Source of the DNA: an uncultured Coriobacteriaceae bacterium
Lineage (GTDB): Bacteria > Actinomycetota > Coriobacteriia > Coriobacteriales > Eggerthellaceae
Direction of reading: 5' to 3'
DNA length: 64,000 nucleotides
NCBI GenBank assembly: GCA_937937585.1
Contig: CALDCB010000011.1
Location: forward strand, 229,281 to 293,280
Positions within the stretch are counted from its first letter, which is position 1. The number at the start of each line of letters is the position of its first letter. Under the pieces are notes generated by a model. That model ran no database searches and was not told where the DNA came from. It was given only the letters and a program-made list of their open reading frames with translations. The translations under genes and the position numbers were made by a program. Positions 24,859-34,759 of the stretch are shown here, piece after piece.

Positions 24859-25890
24859 TTAGTTGAACTTGAAAATCTTTTGAGCCAAACGATAACCGGC
24901 AAGACCCAAACGCCTGCCCGCCTCGCTTGGCAGGTTCGTGCCCAGGTTCAGCACGTTGCTGCGAACCTTCGGGTAAAGACGGGGACGACGCTCTTTCAAG
25001 TAGCCCCAAATCTCGTCGCGTTTCTGTTCGGCCTCGGGCGTATCGATCATGCGTAAGAAGATAGAGGTGATGCACATCATCATAGAGAGATAATTCTCCA
25101 TGTACTTCTGGAGCTTCTTCTCGTATACATCGGTCAGGGGGTCGACGGCATCGATCATGGTCTTGGTGACGCGGATCTGCTGATCGATGCGACCCTTCAT
25201 GACCTCTTCGTTGACGCTTTGCCCCTCGCGGCCAATGAAGTAGCGATACATATCGACGTTGAAGTAATAGATGCTCTTAACGTAAGGCAGCGGCTCGTAA
25301 ACGAAGATGTTGTCCACGTAGAAGCAGTGCTCCGGCAATTTCAGGTTCATATCGCGCAGAAGTTTGGTGCGGTAGATGACCGAATGCATAAGCAGGTACT
25401 GGCTATTGCGGAAATGGCCGATATCGCCCCAGGTGAACAGCTCCTCTACAGGGAAAACGTTCTTGTAGTCGATGACCGTGCACTTGCCTTCGTACACCTT
25501 TTCATACACATAGTTGGCGATGACCAGGTCGACGGCGTCCTTGAGTTCGCTCTGCTTGCGAAGAAAGCCCATGATCTTGATCATGGAGTCTTCATCGAGC
25601 CAGTCGTCGGAATCGACGACCTTGAAATAACGGCCGCGAGCAGCCGCAAGACCGGCGTTAACTGCAGAACCATGGCCGCCGTTCTCTTTATGAATGGCGA
25701 AAACGGTGTCGGGATAGCGATCGTGCCAAGAATCGGCTTTCTGGGCGGTGTTGTCCTTAGTGGATCCGTCGTCGACGATAAGGATCTCGATGTCGCCACG
25801 GCCGTCGTCGAATGCAAGAATGGATTCGATGCACTTGTCCATGTACGCTTCCGAGTTGTAGCACGGTATAGCGAACGTGATGGTTTTCAC
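24859..25890 (-). CDS. Family 2 glycosyltransferase
   Basis: 343 residues with a GT-A fold: TFAIPCYNSEAYMDKCIES at the N-terminus, ILIVDDGSTKDNT, and the DxD-type metal site FKVVDSDDWLDEDS. It transfers a sugar from a nucleotide donor to a cell-surface acceptor, with donor and acceptor unknown. The C-terminal half (after about 210) is helical and basic at the end, with no transmembrane segment. GTG start at 25890 has GGGGGAGG upstream. It stands alone rather than in a polysaccharide cluster. Confidence 0.88.
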   Translation of the reverse strand: MKTITFAIPCYNSEAYMDKCIESILAFDDGRGDIEILIVDDGSTKDNTAQKADSWHDRYPDTVFAIHKENGGHGSAVNAGLAAARGRYFKVVDSDDWLDEDSMIKIMGFLRKQSELKDAVDLVIANYVYEKVYEGKCTVIDYKNVFPVEELFTWGDIGHFRNSQYLLMHSVIYRTKLLRDMNLKLPEHCFYVDNIFVYEPLPYVKSIYYFNVDMYRYFIGREGQSVNEEVMKGRIDQQIRVTKTMIDAVDPLTDVYEKKLQKYMENYLSMMMCITSIFLRMIDTPEAEQKRDEIWGYLKERRPRLYPKVRSNVLNLGTNLPSEAGRRLGLAGYRLAQKIFKFN

Positions 25891-26084
25891 GCTATTCCTC
25901 CCCCAAACGTTGAGAGCCGCGCAACCTTGCTTTGCGGCCGCGAATCATTTTAACGGTCGACATGGACCCGCTATCGATTACCATAGAATTCAGGACATAA
26001 GCCCTTAGAATCTCCAATCCCGAAAGCAGTCCGCCCCTGGAAGCAGTCGCCGACTTGCTCCGTAACGCTATCGAAAGGAAAACG

Positions 26085-27074
26085 ATGAGCGCATTTCTGG
26101 ATGACATGGTTGCACGTGCCCGCACCGAGAAGAAGACGATCGTCCTCCCCGAGGGAAACGATCCGCGCACGCTGGAGGCTGCAAGCAAGATCTTGGCCGA
26201 CAACGTGGCAAACCTCATCATTCTAGGTGACGAGAAGCAGATCCTTAAAAGCCCGTACGACTTAGAAGGCGCCGAGATCGTCGACGTCGCAACCTACGCC
26301 GAGCGTGAACTCCTCGCGCAGGAGTTGTTCGAGGCTCGCAAGCACAAGGGCATGACCATCGAAGAGGCGCGCGCCAAGCTTGACGACGTGCTGTATTTCG
26401 GCGTGATGATGGTGAAAACCGGCAAAGCCGATGGCATGGTCGCCGGCGCTTGCCACTCTACCGGCGATGTCCTTCGCCCCAGCCTTCAGATCCTGAAAAC
26501 GAAGCCGGGAACGAAATTGGTCAGCTCGTTCTTCATTATGGTTGTCCCCAACTGCGAGTTCGGTCAGGACGGCACGTTCCTGTTCTCGGACTGCGGCCTT
26601 GAGGTTCAGCCCGACGCTGAGCGCTTGGCCAATATCGCCGTAAGCTCCGCATACTCTTGGAAGGCCCTTATCGGCACCGAGCCGAAGGTCGCACTCCTCT
26701 CGCATTCCAGCTATGGCTCGGCCAAGAACGACGATGCGGCAAAGGTCGTTGAAGCCACGCGCATCGCCAAGGAACTTGCCCCCGAACTCGCCCTTGACGG
26801 TGAGCTGCAAACCGACGCCGCCATCGTGCCCTCGGTTGCGCAAAAGAAAGCACCCGATTCGCCTGTTGCAGGCAGCGCCAACGTTTTGATCTTCCCCGAC
26901 ATCGACGCTGGCAACATCGGTTACAAACTTGTTCAACGCCTGGCGAAAGCTGAGGCATACGGTCCCATCACCCAGGGCATCGCCGCTCCGGTGAACGATC
27001 TTTCCCGTGGTTGCGTCGCCGCCGACATCTACGGCGTCATCGCCATCACCTGCGTGCAATGCCAGATGAAATAA
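26085..27074 (+). CDS. pta: Phosphate acetyltransferase
   Basis: 329 residues, the short single-domain Pta, making acetyl-phosphate from acetyl-CoA. TIVLPEGNDPRTLEAASKIL near the N-terminus, DGMVAGACHSTGDVLRP, the catalytic-region LLSHSSYGSAKND, and SANVLIFPDIDAGNIGYKLVQR near the C-terminus are diagnostic. ATG at 26085 follows GAAAGGAAA. It converges on ackA, the next enzyme, instead of forming an operon with it. Confidence 0.95.
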   Translation: MSAFLDDMVARARTEKKTIVLPEGNDPRTLEAASKILADNVANLIILGDEKQILKSPYDLEGAEIVDVATYAERELLAQELFEARKHKGMTIEEARAKLDDVLYFGVMMVKTGKADGMVAGACHSTGDVLRPSLQILKTKPGTKLVSSFFIMVVPNCEFGQDGTFLFSDCGLEVQPDAERLANIAVSSAYSWKALIGTEPKVALLSHSSYGSAKNDDAAKVVEATRIAKELAPELALDGELQTDAAIVPSVAQKKAPDSPVAGSANVLIFPDIDAGNIGYKLVQRLAKAEAYGPITQGIAAPVNDLSRGCVAADIYGVIAITCVQCQMK

Positions 27075-27123
27075 CGATTCGGTCGAATCGGTTCGCTTAA
27101 GAACATCCCACTTTGCTGCATCA

Positions 27124-27162
27124 GCGCCCAACTGAAATGATCAGTTGGGCGCTTGCCTTTTG
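27124..27162 (+). terminator. Terminator of pta
   Basis: Perfect stem GCGCCCAACTGA / TCAGTTGGGCGC with an AATGA loop and TTGCCTTTT tail. Confidence 0.85.
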
Positions 27163-27202
27163 CAGGGGACAGGCACGTAAACTAGGGCAATCCGACAAGC
27201 AG

Positions 27203-27233
27203 CAAAAGGCCATCCGCTCAAGAGCGGATGGCC
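27203..27233 (-). terminator. Terminator of ackA
   Basis: Perfect 12-bp stem GGCCATCCGCTC / GAGCGGATGGCC; on the minus strand it is followed by TTTTGC. Confidence 0.8.
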
Positions 27234-27286
27234 TCCTTATATCGCTAGCTTTACCAAACCTGGGTAAAACGCAAATTAAAATATGA

Positions 27287-28531
27287 CTAAGCGCTGATGA
27301 TCGAGAACTCGTCGCGAACGCCGCCCTCGCCGATCTTGTCGTGAACGATCTCGTACGTGTCGCGGGCGATCATGTATTCCTCGTCGGTCGGGATGATGAC
27401 GATGCGCACGTCGGAACGGAAAGACGAGATCTCACGCTCGCCGCGCTCCTTCGCGGAGTTCGCCTTCAGGTCGAGGATGATGCCCATGGTCTGCAAGCCG
27501 GCGAAGATCATGCGACGCATCTTCGGGTCGTTTTCGCCAACGCCACCAGCTAAAACGATGGCATCGACGCCACCCATGACGGCGATGTACTGCCCGATGT
27601 ACTTCTTCACGGAATTAGAGTACATCTCGTATGCGAGCATAGCTCGCTCATTGCCCTTTTCGGCTTCCTCGCGCACCGAGCGAAGATCGTTGCTGACGCC
27701 CGTGATGCCCAGAAGCCCGGATTTCTTGTTCATGAGGTTCTCGACCTCGGAGGGGGTCATTCCCTCATGCTCCATAAGGAATGGCACGATGGCCGGGTCG
27801 ATCGAGCCGCAGCGCGTGCCCATCATAAGACCGTCAAGCGGCGTCATGCCCATGGAGGTGTCGACGGCAACGCCGTGGTCGATTGCCGAAACCGAGCAGC
27901 CGTTACCCAAATGGCAGGTGATCATCTTGAGATCGTACAAAGACTCGCCCAATGCAACAGCAGCGCGTTCGGAAATATAGCGATGCGATGTTCCATGCGC
28001 ACCATATTTGCGAATGCCGTACTTTTCATACAGCTCGTACGGAAGTGCGTACATATAGGCCTTCGGCGGCAGCGTCTGAAAAAACGATGTGTCGAAAACC
28101 GCAACCATCGGAACGCCGGGCATCTTATCGCGACAGGCCTGAATCCCCATAAGAGCTGCTTTGTTGTGCAAGGGAGCAAGCTCGGCCAGCTCGTCGATCT
28201 TATCGACGACGTCGTCGTCGATAAGGGTTGACTTGCTAAAATACTTGCCACCCTGAACGATGCGATGTCCCACCGCATCGATGTCGTCGAGCGACTTGAT
28301 GGGTGCATTCTCGCCCTGAATGAGGGTTTTCAAAACGATATCGATCGCTTGACTATGGTCAGCCATGGGCGTGCTGATCTCAACTTCGTTATCGTCGACC
28401 CCGTGCTTATGAGTGGAAACATCGGAACCGACACGGTCGCAAAGGCCTTTTGCAAGGACTTTCTGTTGCTCAACGTTAATGAGCTGGTATTTTAAAGACG
28501 ACGACCCCGCATTGATTACGAGTACGTTCAC
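27287..28531 (-). CDS. ackA: Acetate kinase
   Basis: 414 residues. ASKHA-fold kinase converting acetyl-phosphate and ADP to acetate and ATP. MNVLVINAGSSSLKYQL at the start, VAVFDTSFFQTLP, HGTSHRYISERAA, ITCHLGNGCSVSAIDHG and AGGVGENDPKMRR are all family signatures. GTG start with GGGGGAG upstream. Last gene of the minus-strand series from rnd through hinT, and convergent with pta. Together they give substrate-level ATP in a fermenting anaerobe. Confidence 0.97.
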   Translation of the reverse strand: MNVLVINAGSSSLKYQLINVEQQKVLAKGLCDRVGSDVSTHKHGVDDNEVEISTPMADHSQAIDIVLKTLIQGENAPIKSLDDIDAVGHRIVQGGKYFSKSTLIDDDVVDKIDELAELAPLHNKAALMGIQACRDKMPGVPMVAVFDTSFFQTLPPKAYMYALPYELYEKYGIRKYGAHGTSHRYISERAAVALGESLYDLKMITCHLGNGCSVSAIDHGVAVDTSMGMTPLDGLMMGTRCGSIDPAIVPFLMEHEGMTPSEVENLMNKKSGLLGITGVSNDLRSVREEAEKGNERAMLAYEMYSNSVKKYIGQYIAVMGGVDAIVLAGGVGENDPKMRRMIFAGLQTMGIILDLKANSAKERGEREISSFRSDVRIVIIPTDEEYMIARDTYEIVHDKIGEGGVRDEFSIISA

Positions 28532-28629
28532 GGACTCCCCCTAAATAGAGTACAGATCAAAGCAATATTTTACCCGCGCGGTAAAACATGCCTCCTGCGA
28601 GCATGAGCGTGTTCGGCAAACGGGTTTCC

Positions 28630-28983
28630 TTACCTTGCGGAAGGATTGCCATCGTTCATCGGAGCGCCTCCAAGCACGTGAACATGCACGTGATGCACCA
28701 CTTGACCGGCGTCATCGCCCGTATTGACCAAAACGCGGTAACCGCCCTGGGCAATGCCCTTGATATCGGCAACCTTTTTAACAGTTGCAAATATATGGCC
28801 AAGAATGTCTTCGGGGATGTTGTCTCCGATGTTATCGAAATGCTGCTTAGGGACGATCAGCACATGAACGGGCATTTGAGGGTTGGCGTCCTCGAACGCC
28901 ATCACCACGTCGTCCTCATAAACAACGCCCGTTGGGATCTTGCCGTTGGCAATTGAGCAGAAAATGCAATCGTCTTTGATCAT
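28630..28983 (-). CDS. hinT: HIT family nucleotide-binding protein (HinT-like)
   Basis: 117 residues. CIFCSIANGKIPTGVVYEDD at the N-terminus, the strand HVLIVPKQHFDNI, and the histidine triad HHVHVHVLGG. HinT proteins hydrolyse nucleoside phosphoramidates such as acyl-AMP adducts. Strong AAGGAGG site. Between xseB and ackA on the same strand. Confidence 0.92.
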   Translation of the reverse strand: MIKDDCIFCSIANGKIPTGVVYEDDVVMAFEDANPQMPVHVLIVPKQHFDNIGDNIPEDILGHIFATVKKVADIKGIAQGGYRVLVNTGDDAGQVVHHVHVHVLGGAPMNDGNPSAR

Positions 28984-29042
28984 GATTCCTCCTTGTTAAC
29001 CCAAAAGTAGAGATTCAGGCAACAAACCGCACTGGCAAATTC

Positions 29043-29297
29043 TTACGCCTTAGAGAGCGTGGTGTCGCGAACCGCGTCGTCCTCTTCACCGGACAGCTCA
29101 CCCATCAGCACGTTCACCTTCTGCTGTGCGTCGTTCAGGCGCTCTTTGAGCGTACGCATCAAAACGATTCCGCGCTCATAGCTTTTCAGGCTGTCCTCAA
29201 GCTCAAGCGTATTGCTTTCAAGCACGTTGACGATGCCGTCAAGCTCATCCATCATCTCGCGAAACGTCATTTCCTCGATCTGCTTCTGATCTTCCAT
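29043..29297 (-). CDS. xseB: Exodeoxyribonuclease VII small subunit
   Basis: 84 residues. EEMTFREMMDELDGIVNVLE followed by LELEDSLKSYERGIVLMRTL is the XseB helical hairpin signature. Pairs with XseA, encoded 44 bases upstream, to degrade single-stranded DNA. ATG at 29297 follows GAAAGGAAGG and is preferred over the frame open to 29381. Confidence 0.93.
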   Translation of the reverse strand: MEDQKQIEEMTFREMMDELDGIVNVLESNTLELEDSLKSYERGIVLMRTLKERLNDAQQKVNVLMGELSGEEDDAVRDTTLSKA

Positions 29298-29341
29298 CGT
29301 ATGCCTTCCTTTCAGCAGGTTTCGCTTCAGCGACCTGCGTA

Positions 29342-30733
29342 TTAACCGGTTACTGCAGGAGTAGTTCCAACCACCTGGCATGCAATGACGCCGTCGGAAA
29401 CCATCACGTCAAGCGACTGCGACGCATTGACGTCTTTCACCGACTTGACAACTGCGCCTTCCGAATCGCGAGCGATGGCGTAACCACGTGCGAGCGTGCG
29501 AAGCGGCGACAAGTCGTCAAGACGCGCCGCCTTAAGCGATAGGTCGTTTTCGAACTGATTCGTAATCGATGCGCCGTCCCGCCTCAAGCGCAATGCCAGC
29601 TTGTCAACCGAAGACGACTTAGACGCCATCATTAGCGGCAACACACCCGCAAGCCTAGCTTGAGCATGAGATAGCGCCGATGCGTCACGGCTGATGCCAA
29701 CGGGAATAGCCCGCGCAAGCCTGTCGGCCTTGAAATCGAGCGTTTGCGCCAAAGCGCCCGTAAGATACATATCGTCCGTGAACAAGGGTCGCGATAAGAC
29801 GGAATCAACCAACGCGGCTTCGCGAGACAAACGACGAGAAAGTGCTGAGCACATCGACTGAGCGCCAGAAGACAAAATCGACTCCAGCTCTTCGCGAGAT
29901 GGACTTGCCGCTTCGGCGGCAGCCGTAGGAGTTGAAGCGCGGAAATCGGACACCATATCGGCAATGGACGTGTCGGGCTCATGGCCGATACCCGTGACGA
30001 TAGGTGTAGGGCATGCGGCGATGGTGCGAGCCAAGCGCTCGTCATTGAAGGGCATAAGGTCTTCGAACGAGCCGCCGCCACGAACGACCAGAATGACCTC
30101 GACACCAGCATCGTAGACGCACTTGATGCCATCGACGATGCTACGCGCGGCATTAGGTCCCTCGACCGGAACGCCCGCCACGAACACCTCAGCCAACGGA
30201 TAGCGCCTACGCAGTGTGCGGAGCACGTCATGAATGGCCGCACCGCGCGGCGAGGTGACCACGCCGATTTTAGATGGAAACTGCGGAAGAGGACGCTTAC
30301 GCGCTCGGTCGGTTAAACCTTCCGCCTGCAGCTTCTTAGCTAGATTAGCCACCTGTAAGCGCAGGTTGCCTTCACCGGCCAGCGAAACGCTGAAGACGTC
30401 GAAATTCATGCGGCCCTTCGCCGTGTACATGGTGAAGCGACCGGTTAACTGCACCAATTGCCCCACTTGAAGGGCAACGCCCGATGCCTTGTAGCGGTTG
30501 TTCCACATCATACACGGCAAGCTGGACGACCTGTCCTTGACCGTGAAATACGCAGCCTTGTACCCGGGCTTGACCGAAACCTCGGAGACCTCGCCGACAA
30601 GCGTGACCGTGACGGACTCGAGGGCGCCCTTTGCAAGGTTCATTGCCGCCGTGACCGACATCGCCCCCGAAGACTGCTGCGTCAACGAAGCGATGGGGTC
30701 TTCCAGCAAGGGATCGACGCCAAGAAACGCCAT
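29342..30733 (-). CDS. xseA: Exodeoxyribonuclease VII large subunit
   Basis: 463 residues. N-terminal OB-fold (VTVTLVGEVSEVSVKPGYKAAYFTVKD), catalytic domain with RPLPQFPSKIGVVTSPRGAAIHDVL and LVVRGGGSFEDLMPFNDERL, and TGIGHEPDTSIADMVSD, then a long helical coiled region and the C-terminal TLARGYAIAR motif. Degrades ssDNA from both ends. Nine bases after the YugP-type peptidase gene and ahead of xseB. Confidence 0.95.
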   Translation of the reverse strand: MAFLGVDPLLEDPIASLTQQSSGAMSVTAAMNLAKGALESVTVTLVGEVSEVSVKPGYKAAYFTVKDRSSSLPCMMWNNRYKASGVALQVGQLVQLTGRFTMYTAKGRMNFDVFSVSLAGEGNLRLQVANLAKKLQAEGLTDRARKRPLPQFPSKIGVVTSPRGAAIHDVLRTLRRRYPLAEVFVAGVPVEGPNAARSIVDGIKCVYDAGVEVILVVRGGGSFEDLMPFNDERLARTIAACPTPIVTGIGHEPDTSIADMVSDFRASTPTAAAEAASPSREELESILSSGAQSMCSALSRRLSREAALVDSVLSRPLFTDDMYLTGALAQTLDFKADRLARAIPVGISRDASALSHAQARLAGVLPLMMASKSSSVDKLALRLRRDGASITNQFENDLSLKAARLDDLSPLRTLARGYAIARDSEGAVVKSVKDVNASQSLDVMVSDGVIACQVVGTTPAVTG

Positions 30734-30742
30734 CGCGATTCC

Positions 30743-31399
30743 TTAGTCTTCGCGCTGGCCAAGAAGCCAGACAAGCTGAAGGATGGACGTAAGAGCCGCG
30801 GCAACGTACGTAAGAGCACATGCGGTAAGAACCGAGCGCGAACCCGCGATTTCGCCCGCAGGCAGGCCGATGGTTTGCATGTAGCCAAGGCCTCTATGGG
30901 AAGCATCGAATTCGACAGGAAGAGTGACCAAAGAGAATAAGACCACCACGGCGTAAACGATGATAGCAAGGTCGACCAAGCCGGCAAGATTGAGCATGAT
31001 GCCAATCATCAGGATAAAAACCCAAGCGTTGGAAGCAAGGTTAACCGCTGGGACGATTGCCGTGCGAATGCGCATAGGGGTGTAGTTCTGCGCATACTGG
31101 TATGCATGACCGCACTCGTGGCAGGCGGTTGCCAGCGCGGTGACCGAACGGCCATCGAAAACACTGGGCGACAACGTGATGGAATTGTTGCGCGGGTCGA
31201 AGAAGTCCTGGCCTTCCGCGCCACGACCAACGTGAACACCATGAATGCCGTAGTACTCGAGCATCTGACGAGCTGCCTCGGCCCCGGTCATCATATTGGA
31301 CACGGAAACACGTTGGTACTTCTTCAAGCGGCTGTTAACCAGCCACTGCGCACCCACGCCGATGACCAAAGTAAGAATAACAAGCGTCAAGTAGCTCAC
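30743..31399 (-). CDS. Membrane zinc metallopeptidase (YugP family)
   Basis: 218 residues of the neutral zinc metallopeptidase family PF04298. One N-terminal and about three later membrane segments, and the zinc site ATACHECGHAYQYAQ (HExxH variant HECGH) with a downstream FDASHRGL that likely supplies further ligands. Substrates unknown. Start GTG at 31399 has GAGGAG upstream. Precedes xseA by nine bases. Confidence 0.88.
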   Translation of the reverse strand: MSYLTLVILTLVIGVGAQWLVNSRLKKYQRVSVSNMMTGAEAARQMLEYYGIHGVHVGRGAEGQDFFDPRNNSITLSPSVFDGRSVTALATACHECGHAYQYAQNYTPMRIRTAIVPAVNLASNAWVFILMIGIMLNLAGLVDLAIIVYAVVVLFSLVTLPVEFDASHRGLGYMQTIGLPAGEIAGSRSVLTACALTYVAAALTSILQLVWLLGQRED

Positions 31400-31560
31400 G
31401 TCGATAACTCCTCGTTCAATAAAAAACCCGAACAGATATTCGCATTATATCCGAAAGGACCTCGCTGCGATGCGCCGCGCGCAAGCGAAAGCTATTCGTA
31501 AACAAATCCTCAGAACCGCAAATGAAAGCCCGATTCGAAGCCGAAACGAGCCTAATTGGA

Positions 31561-32718
31561 CTATTTATCTTCCTTTTTCAGAAGATTGGTCACGCGCACA
31601 CGGCCATTTTTAATCGAAAGGGAAAGCTCGCCACGCATAAGGGCCAACAGTTCCTCGCCCACGATCTCACGACGCCAGCCGCGAAGAAGCTCAACGTCTT
31701 CATAATGGCCTCGAGCGATATCCTGAAGCTCGGAATGGCTTGCAAGCGTCTGAAACGCGATATCGTTCTGCTTTGAGCGTTTGCGCACGATTGCCGTCAT
31801 CAAATCAACCTGTACATCGACATTCGGCTCGTTCTTGCTGCATTTGTCAACTTCAGGCCACGTGTCGGGCGACGCGTCGAGCGCCGAGCGAACAAGCTGA
31901 ATGACAACGCGCGCGTCTGCCGTGGGAAGCTTCTCTCGCATACCGCGCACCATGAACAAGTCATCGATCGAGCGGGGCTCTCGCTTGCAGGCCTCGACGA
32001 TCTGCTCGTCGGAAAGAACCCACTTGCGAGGAATGTTGCGCGATTGCGCCTGAAGCTCGCGCCAAGCAGCCATCTCGCGCGCGGCAGCCATCTGGCGACG
32101 CGTGAGCTGCGAAACGTGCTTGAGCTTGCGATAACGCTCGCGCTCGTCGACCACGTAATGCTCGATGCTGGAAAGCTCCGCGAAATCGTTGGCAAGCCAG
32201 TCCAAGCGACCTTTCTTCTTAAGGAGGGCGCACATACGGTCGTACATCTCGGGAAGGTAGATGACGTCTTCCGCTGCGTATTGGATCTGCGATTCGGTCA
32301 AGGGGCGCTGCGACCAATCGGTGAACGAATCGGCCTTGGCGATTTTGACCCCGCACAGGGAATGAACGAGCGGACCGTATCCGACCTGCTGGGTTTGACC
32401 CGTCAAAGCGGCGGCAACCTGCGTATCGAAAATCGGAGTAGGAACGCAACCGATCTCATGCAGAATAATCTCGATATCCTGACGCCCCGCATGGAAGAGC
32501 TTCATGGTGGATTCATCCAGAAGAATGGGCTTCAAAATGGAGATATCGACCTTGAACGGATCGACGACCGCAACTTTGCCATCGGCGTTCAGCTGCAAAA
32601 GGCACAGCGTCGCGTAGTACGTTTTCTCGCGAAGAAACTCGGTATCGATCGCCAAAACGCGAGCACCCGCAATGGAGTCGACATACGCGTCAAAAGCCTT
32701 CTGGCTGTCTATATACAT
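31561..32718 (-). CDS. rnd: Ribonuclease D
   Basis: 385 residues. DEDD-type 3'-5' exonuclease with Exo I VLAIDTEFLREKTYY, Exo II LFHAGRQDIEIL and Exo III QIQYAAEDVIYLPEMY, followed by an HRDC domain (ARVVIQLV region) and a second helical domain. Trims 3' ends of tRNA precursors in E. coli. ATG at 32718 is chosen because AGGA lies about ten bases upstream; ATG at 32727 is almost on top of that site. Confidence 0.92.
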   Translation of the reverse strand: MYIDSQKAFDAYVDSIAGARVLAIDTEFLREKTYYATLCLLQLNADGKVAVVDPFKVDISILKPILLDESTMKLFHAGRQDIEIILHEIGCVPTPIFDTQVAAALTGQTQQVGYGPLVHSLCGVKIAKADSFTDWSQRPLTESQIQYAAEDVIYLPEMYDRMCALLKKKGRLDWLANDFAELSSIEHYVVDERERYRKLKHVSQLTRRQMAAAREMAAWRELQAQSRNIPRKWVLSDEQIVEACKREPRSIDDLFMVRGMREKLPTADARVVIQLVRSALDASPDTWPEVDKCSKNEPNVDVQVDLMTAIVRKRSKQNDIAFQTLASHSELQDIARGHYEDVELLRGWRREIVGEELLALMRGELSLSIKNGRVRVTNLLKKEDK

Positions 32719-32833
32719 TGAGTGCATTTCCTAACGTTGCTTGAGGGCTGCTGAGCCCGGCCATTGTGTGACCGAGGCGTTACCAAGCCCCCATCTTCAC
32801 TGGTGTACCATGATAACAGCGGAAGGGAGAACT

Positions 32834-33754
32834 GTGAAACTGCTCATCGTGAACAACGTATCTTCCGGCCTGCGCGACGGGTCGATTTACGATTTCGCTC
32901 GACTCGCGGCTCAGGACGGCGACGAGATTTGCATTCGAACCACCGACGGATCAACAGATGCCGCCACGCTTGTGTACGACGCTGAAGCATTCGACGCCGT
33001 CGTGGTGTCCGGAGGCGACGGAACCATCGCCTCGGTCGCCTACGCTCTTGCCAACACCGGCGTGCCGATACTTCCCTTCCCCGCCGGAACCGGCAATCTG
33101 CTGGCAGGCAACCTTGCTTCCCCAAACGAACCCAATGCGTTGGTGAAATTGCTGAACGAGGGAAAGCACCTCGATTTCGACTTGGGCGAGATCGAGTTCC
33201 ACGGCGAAAAGCACGGCTTCCTGATCATGGCTGGCGCAGGATTCGATGCCGCCATCATGGAAACCGCCATCCCTGCAAAGAAAATTCTTGGCCCCATGGC
33301 GTATTTCCAGGCCGCAGTGGCAAACGCAACACCGCAAGTGTCGAAGATAGCACTTGATATCGACGGCACGCGCTACGAACGAGAAGGCGTGGGCGTCGTC
33401 CTGGCAAACTTCTCGAAGATGAAGTTCGACATCAGCATCACCCATGAAAATCATCCACGCGACGGAAAGTTCGACGTCGTCGTGCTGAAAACCCAAAACG
33501 CGTTCGAGCTTATCCCCGCGGTGCTTGCCAGCTGGCGCGACCGCGAGGGAACGTACCCTAGTCGAACCGATTCCCTCGAGATCATCAGCGGATCTTCGGT
33601 ACACATCGAATGCGACCCGCCCATGAACATCCAGTACGACGGAGAAGTTCCGGGGCTTAAGACCCCCTTCAGCGCGCGCGTCATGCCGGGTGCAGCCTGC
33701 CTGCTGGTTTCCGACGAAGGGTTCGCCAGTTTCAGCGACACGGCCCAGTCCTAA
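32834..33754 (+). CDS. Diacylglycerol kinase-family lipid kinase
   Basis: 306 residues. DAGK catalytic fold (PF00781) with FDAVVVSGGDGTIASVAYAL and FPAGTGNLLAGNL, then a beta-rich C-terminal half (IMAGAGFDAAIMET). Phosphorylates a membrane lipid such as diacylglycerol or a related alcohol; the exact substrate is not decidable. GTG at 32834 has GGAAGGGAG immediately upstream. Divergent from rnd. Confidence 0.88.
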   Translation: MKLLIVNNVSSGLRDGSIYDFARLAAQDGDEICIRTTDGSTDAATLVYDAEAFDAVVVSGGDGTIASVAYALANTGVPILPFPAGTGNLLAGNLASPNEPNALVKLLNEGKHLDFDLGEIEFHGEKHGFLIMAGAGFDAAIMETAIPAKKILGPMAYFQAAVANATPQVSKIALDIDGTRYEREGVGVVLANFSKMKFDISITHENHPRDGKFDVVVLKTQNAFELIPAVLASWRDREGTYPSRTDSLEIISGSSVHIECDPPMNIQYDGEVPGLKTPFSARVMPGAACLLVSDEGFASFSDTAQS

Positions 33755-33884
33755 ATCCCATCAAACCGATCTGTCATTCCCAACGCAAAACGCCCGCCAT
33801 CGGCAAGCACGAGCCGCCTTCCCTTTACCGATCACGATAAACGGAAGGCGGTTTCGTCAAAAAGCCAAAGCGGGCGCTTCGTTT

Positions 33885-34709
33885 CTATTCGGCGTCTTCC
33901 TTAGAGCCCTCCTGCAGGCTCTTCTGCCACTTCTCGAAGTTAGCCTTGCGACGCATCTGGATAAGCTCAAGAACGACCGAGAACACCATGGCGAAGTAAA
34001 CCATGAGCTTCTCCATGTGCATATCCAGAACCTCGATGCCCGAGTTGATGCCCAGCGAATCAACGAACAGCAGGCAACCGATAACGCAGATGAACACCAG
34101 CGCCAAAACCTTCATCTCGACATGCTTGTTGATGAAGTCGGAAATAGTGTCGATGAAGAGCATCATCAAGATGATGGCCAGCATAACCGCAAGGACCATG
34201 ATGATCAGATGATCGGAAAGGCCGACGGCGGTAATGACCGAGTCGATCGAGAACACGATGTCCATGACCATGATGGTGGCCACGGCACCGAAAAGCGAAA
34301 TCGAACGCGCGGGCTTGGAAGTGGTTTTGGCGTCGTGTTCTTCCTTTTCCTCAGTAAGGGCCAAAACGCCGCGCAACTCATCAATGCCCTTGTAGATGAG
34401 GTAAGCGCCACCTAGAAGCAGAATGATGTCACGCACCGAGAAGCCATGAACGAAGAACCCAAGATCGATGGTGAACAGCGGCTTCGTCATATGCGTAAGC
34501 CACGAGGCAACCGACAGGAAGGCGACACGGGAAAGAAAGGCGCCCGCCAAGCCAAGAATGCGACCGATGTGTTGCTGATTCTTGGGAAGCCTGTTGGAAG
34601 TGATGCTGATGAACACGATGTTGTCGATGCCCAACACGATCTCCAGGAAAAGAAGCGTCACCAGCGAGATCCACGCATCGGCGGTGGTGAACACCGAAAA
34701 ATCGAACAT
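33885..34709 (-). CDS. TerC family membrane protein (Mn2+-riboswitch controlled)
   Basis: 274 residues, about seven membrane segments, with both conserved acidic motifs of the family: LEIVLGIDNIVFIS and MDIVFSIDSVITAVG. TerC/YkoY/Alx proteins export Mn2+ or metalate secreted proteins. An acidic loop (LTEEKEEHDAK) lies between the two halves. The leader carries a yybP-ykoY riboswitch, which links it to manganese homeostasis. RBS GAAGGAGAA precedes the ATG. Confidence 0.92.
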   Translation of the reverse strand: MFDFSVFTTADAWISLVTLLFLEIVLGIDNIVFISITSNRLPKNQQHIGRILGLAGAFLSRVAFLSVASWLTHMTKPLFTIDLGFFVHGFSVRDIILLLGGAYLIYKGIDELRGVLALTEEKEEHDAKTTSKPARSISLFGAVATIMVMDIVFSIDSVITAVGLSDHLIIMVLAVMLAIILMMLFIDTISDFINKHVEMKVLALVFICVIGCLLFVDSLGINSGIEVLDMHMEKLMVYFAMVFSVVLELIQMRRKANFEKWQKSLQEGSKEDAE

Positions 34710-34759
34710 ATGAAGTTCTCCTTCGTTTTTCGTCTACGTCCGGACCGAAACAAACCCAT

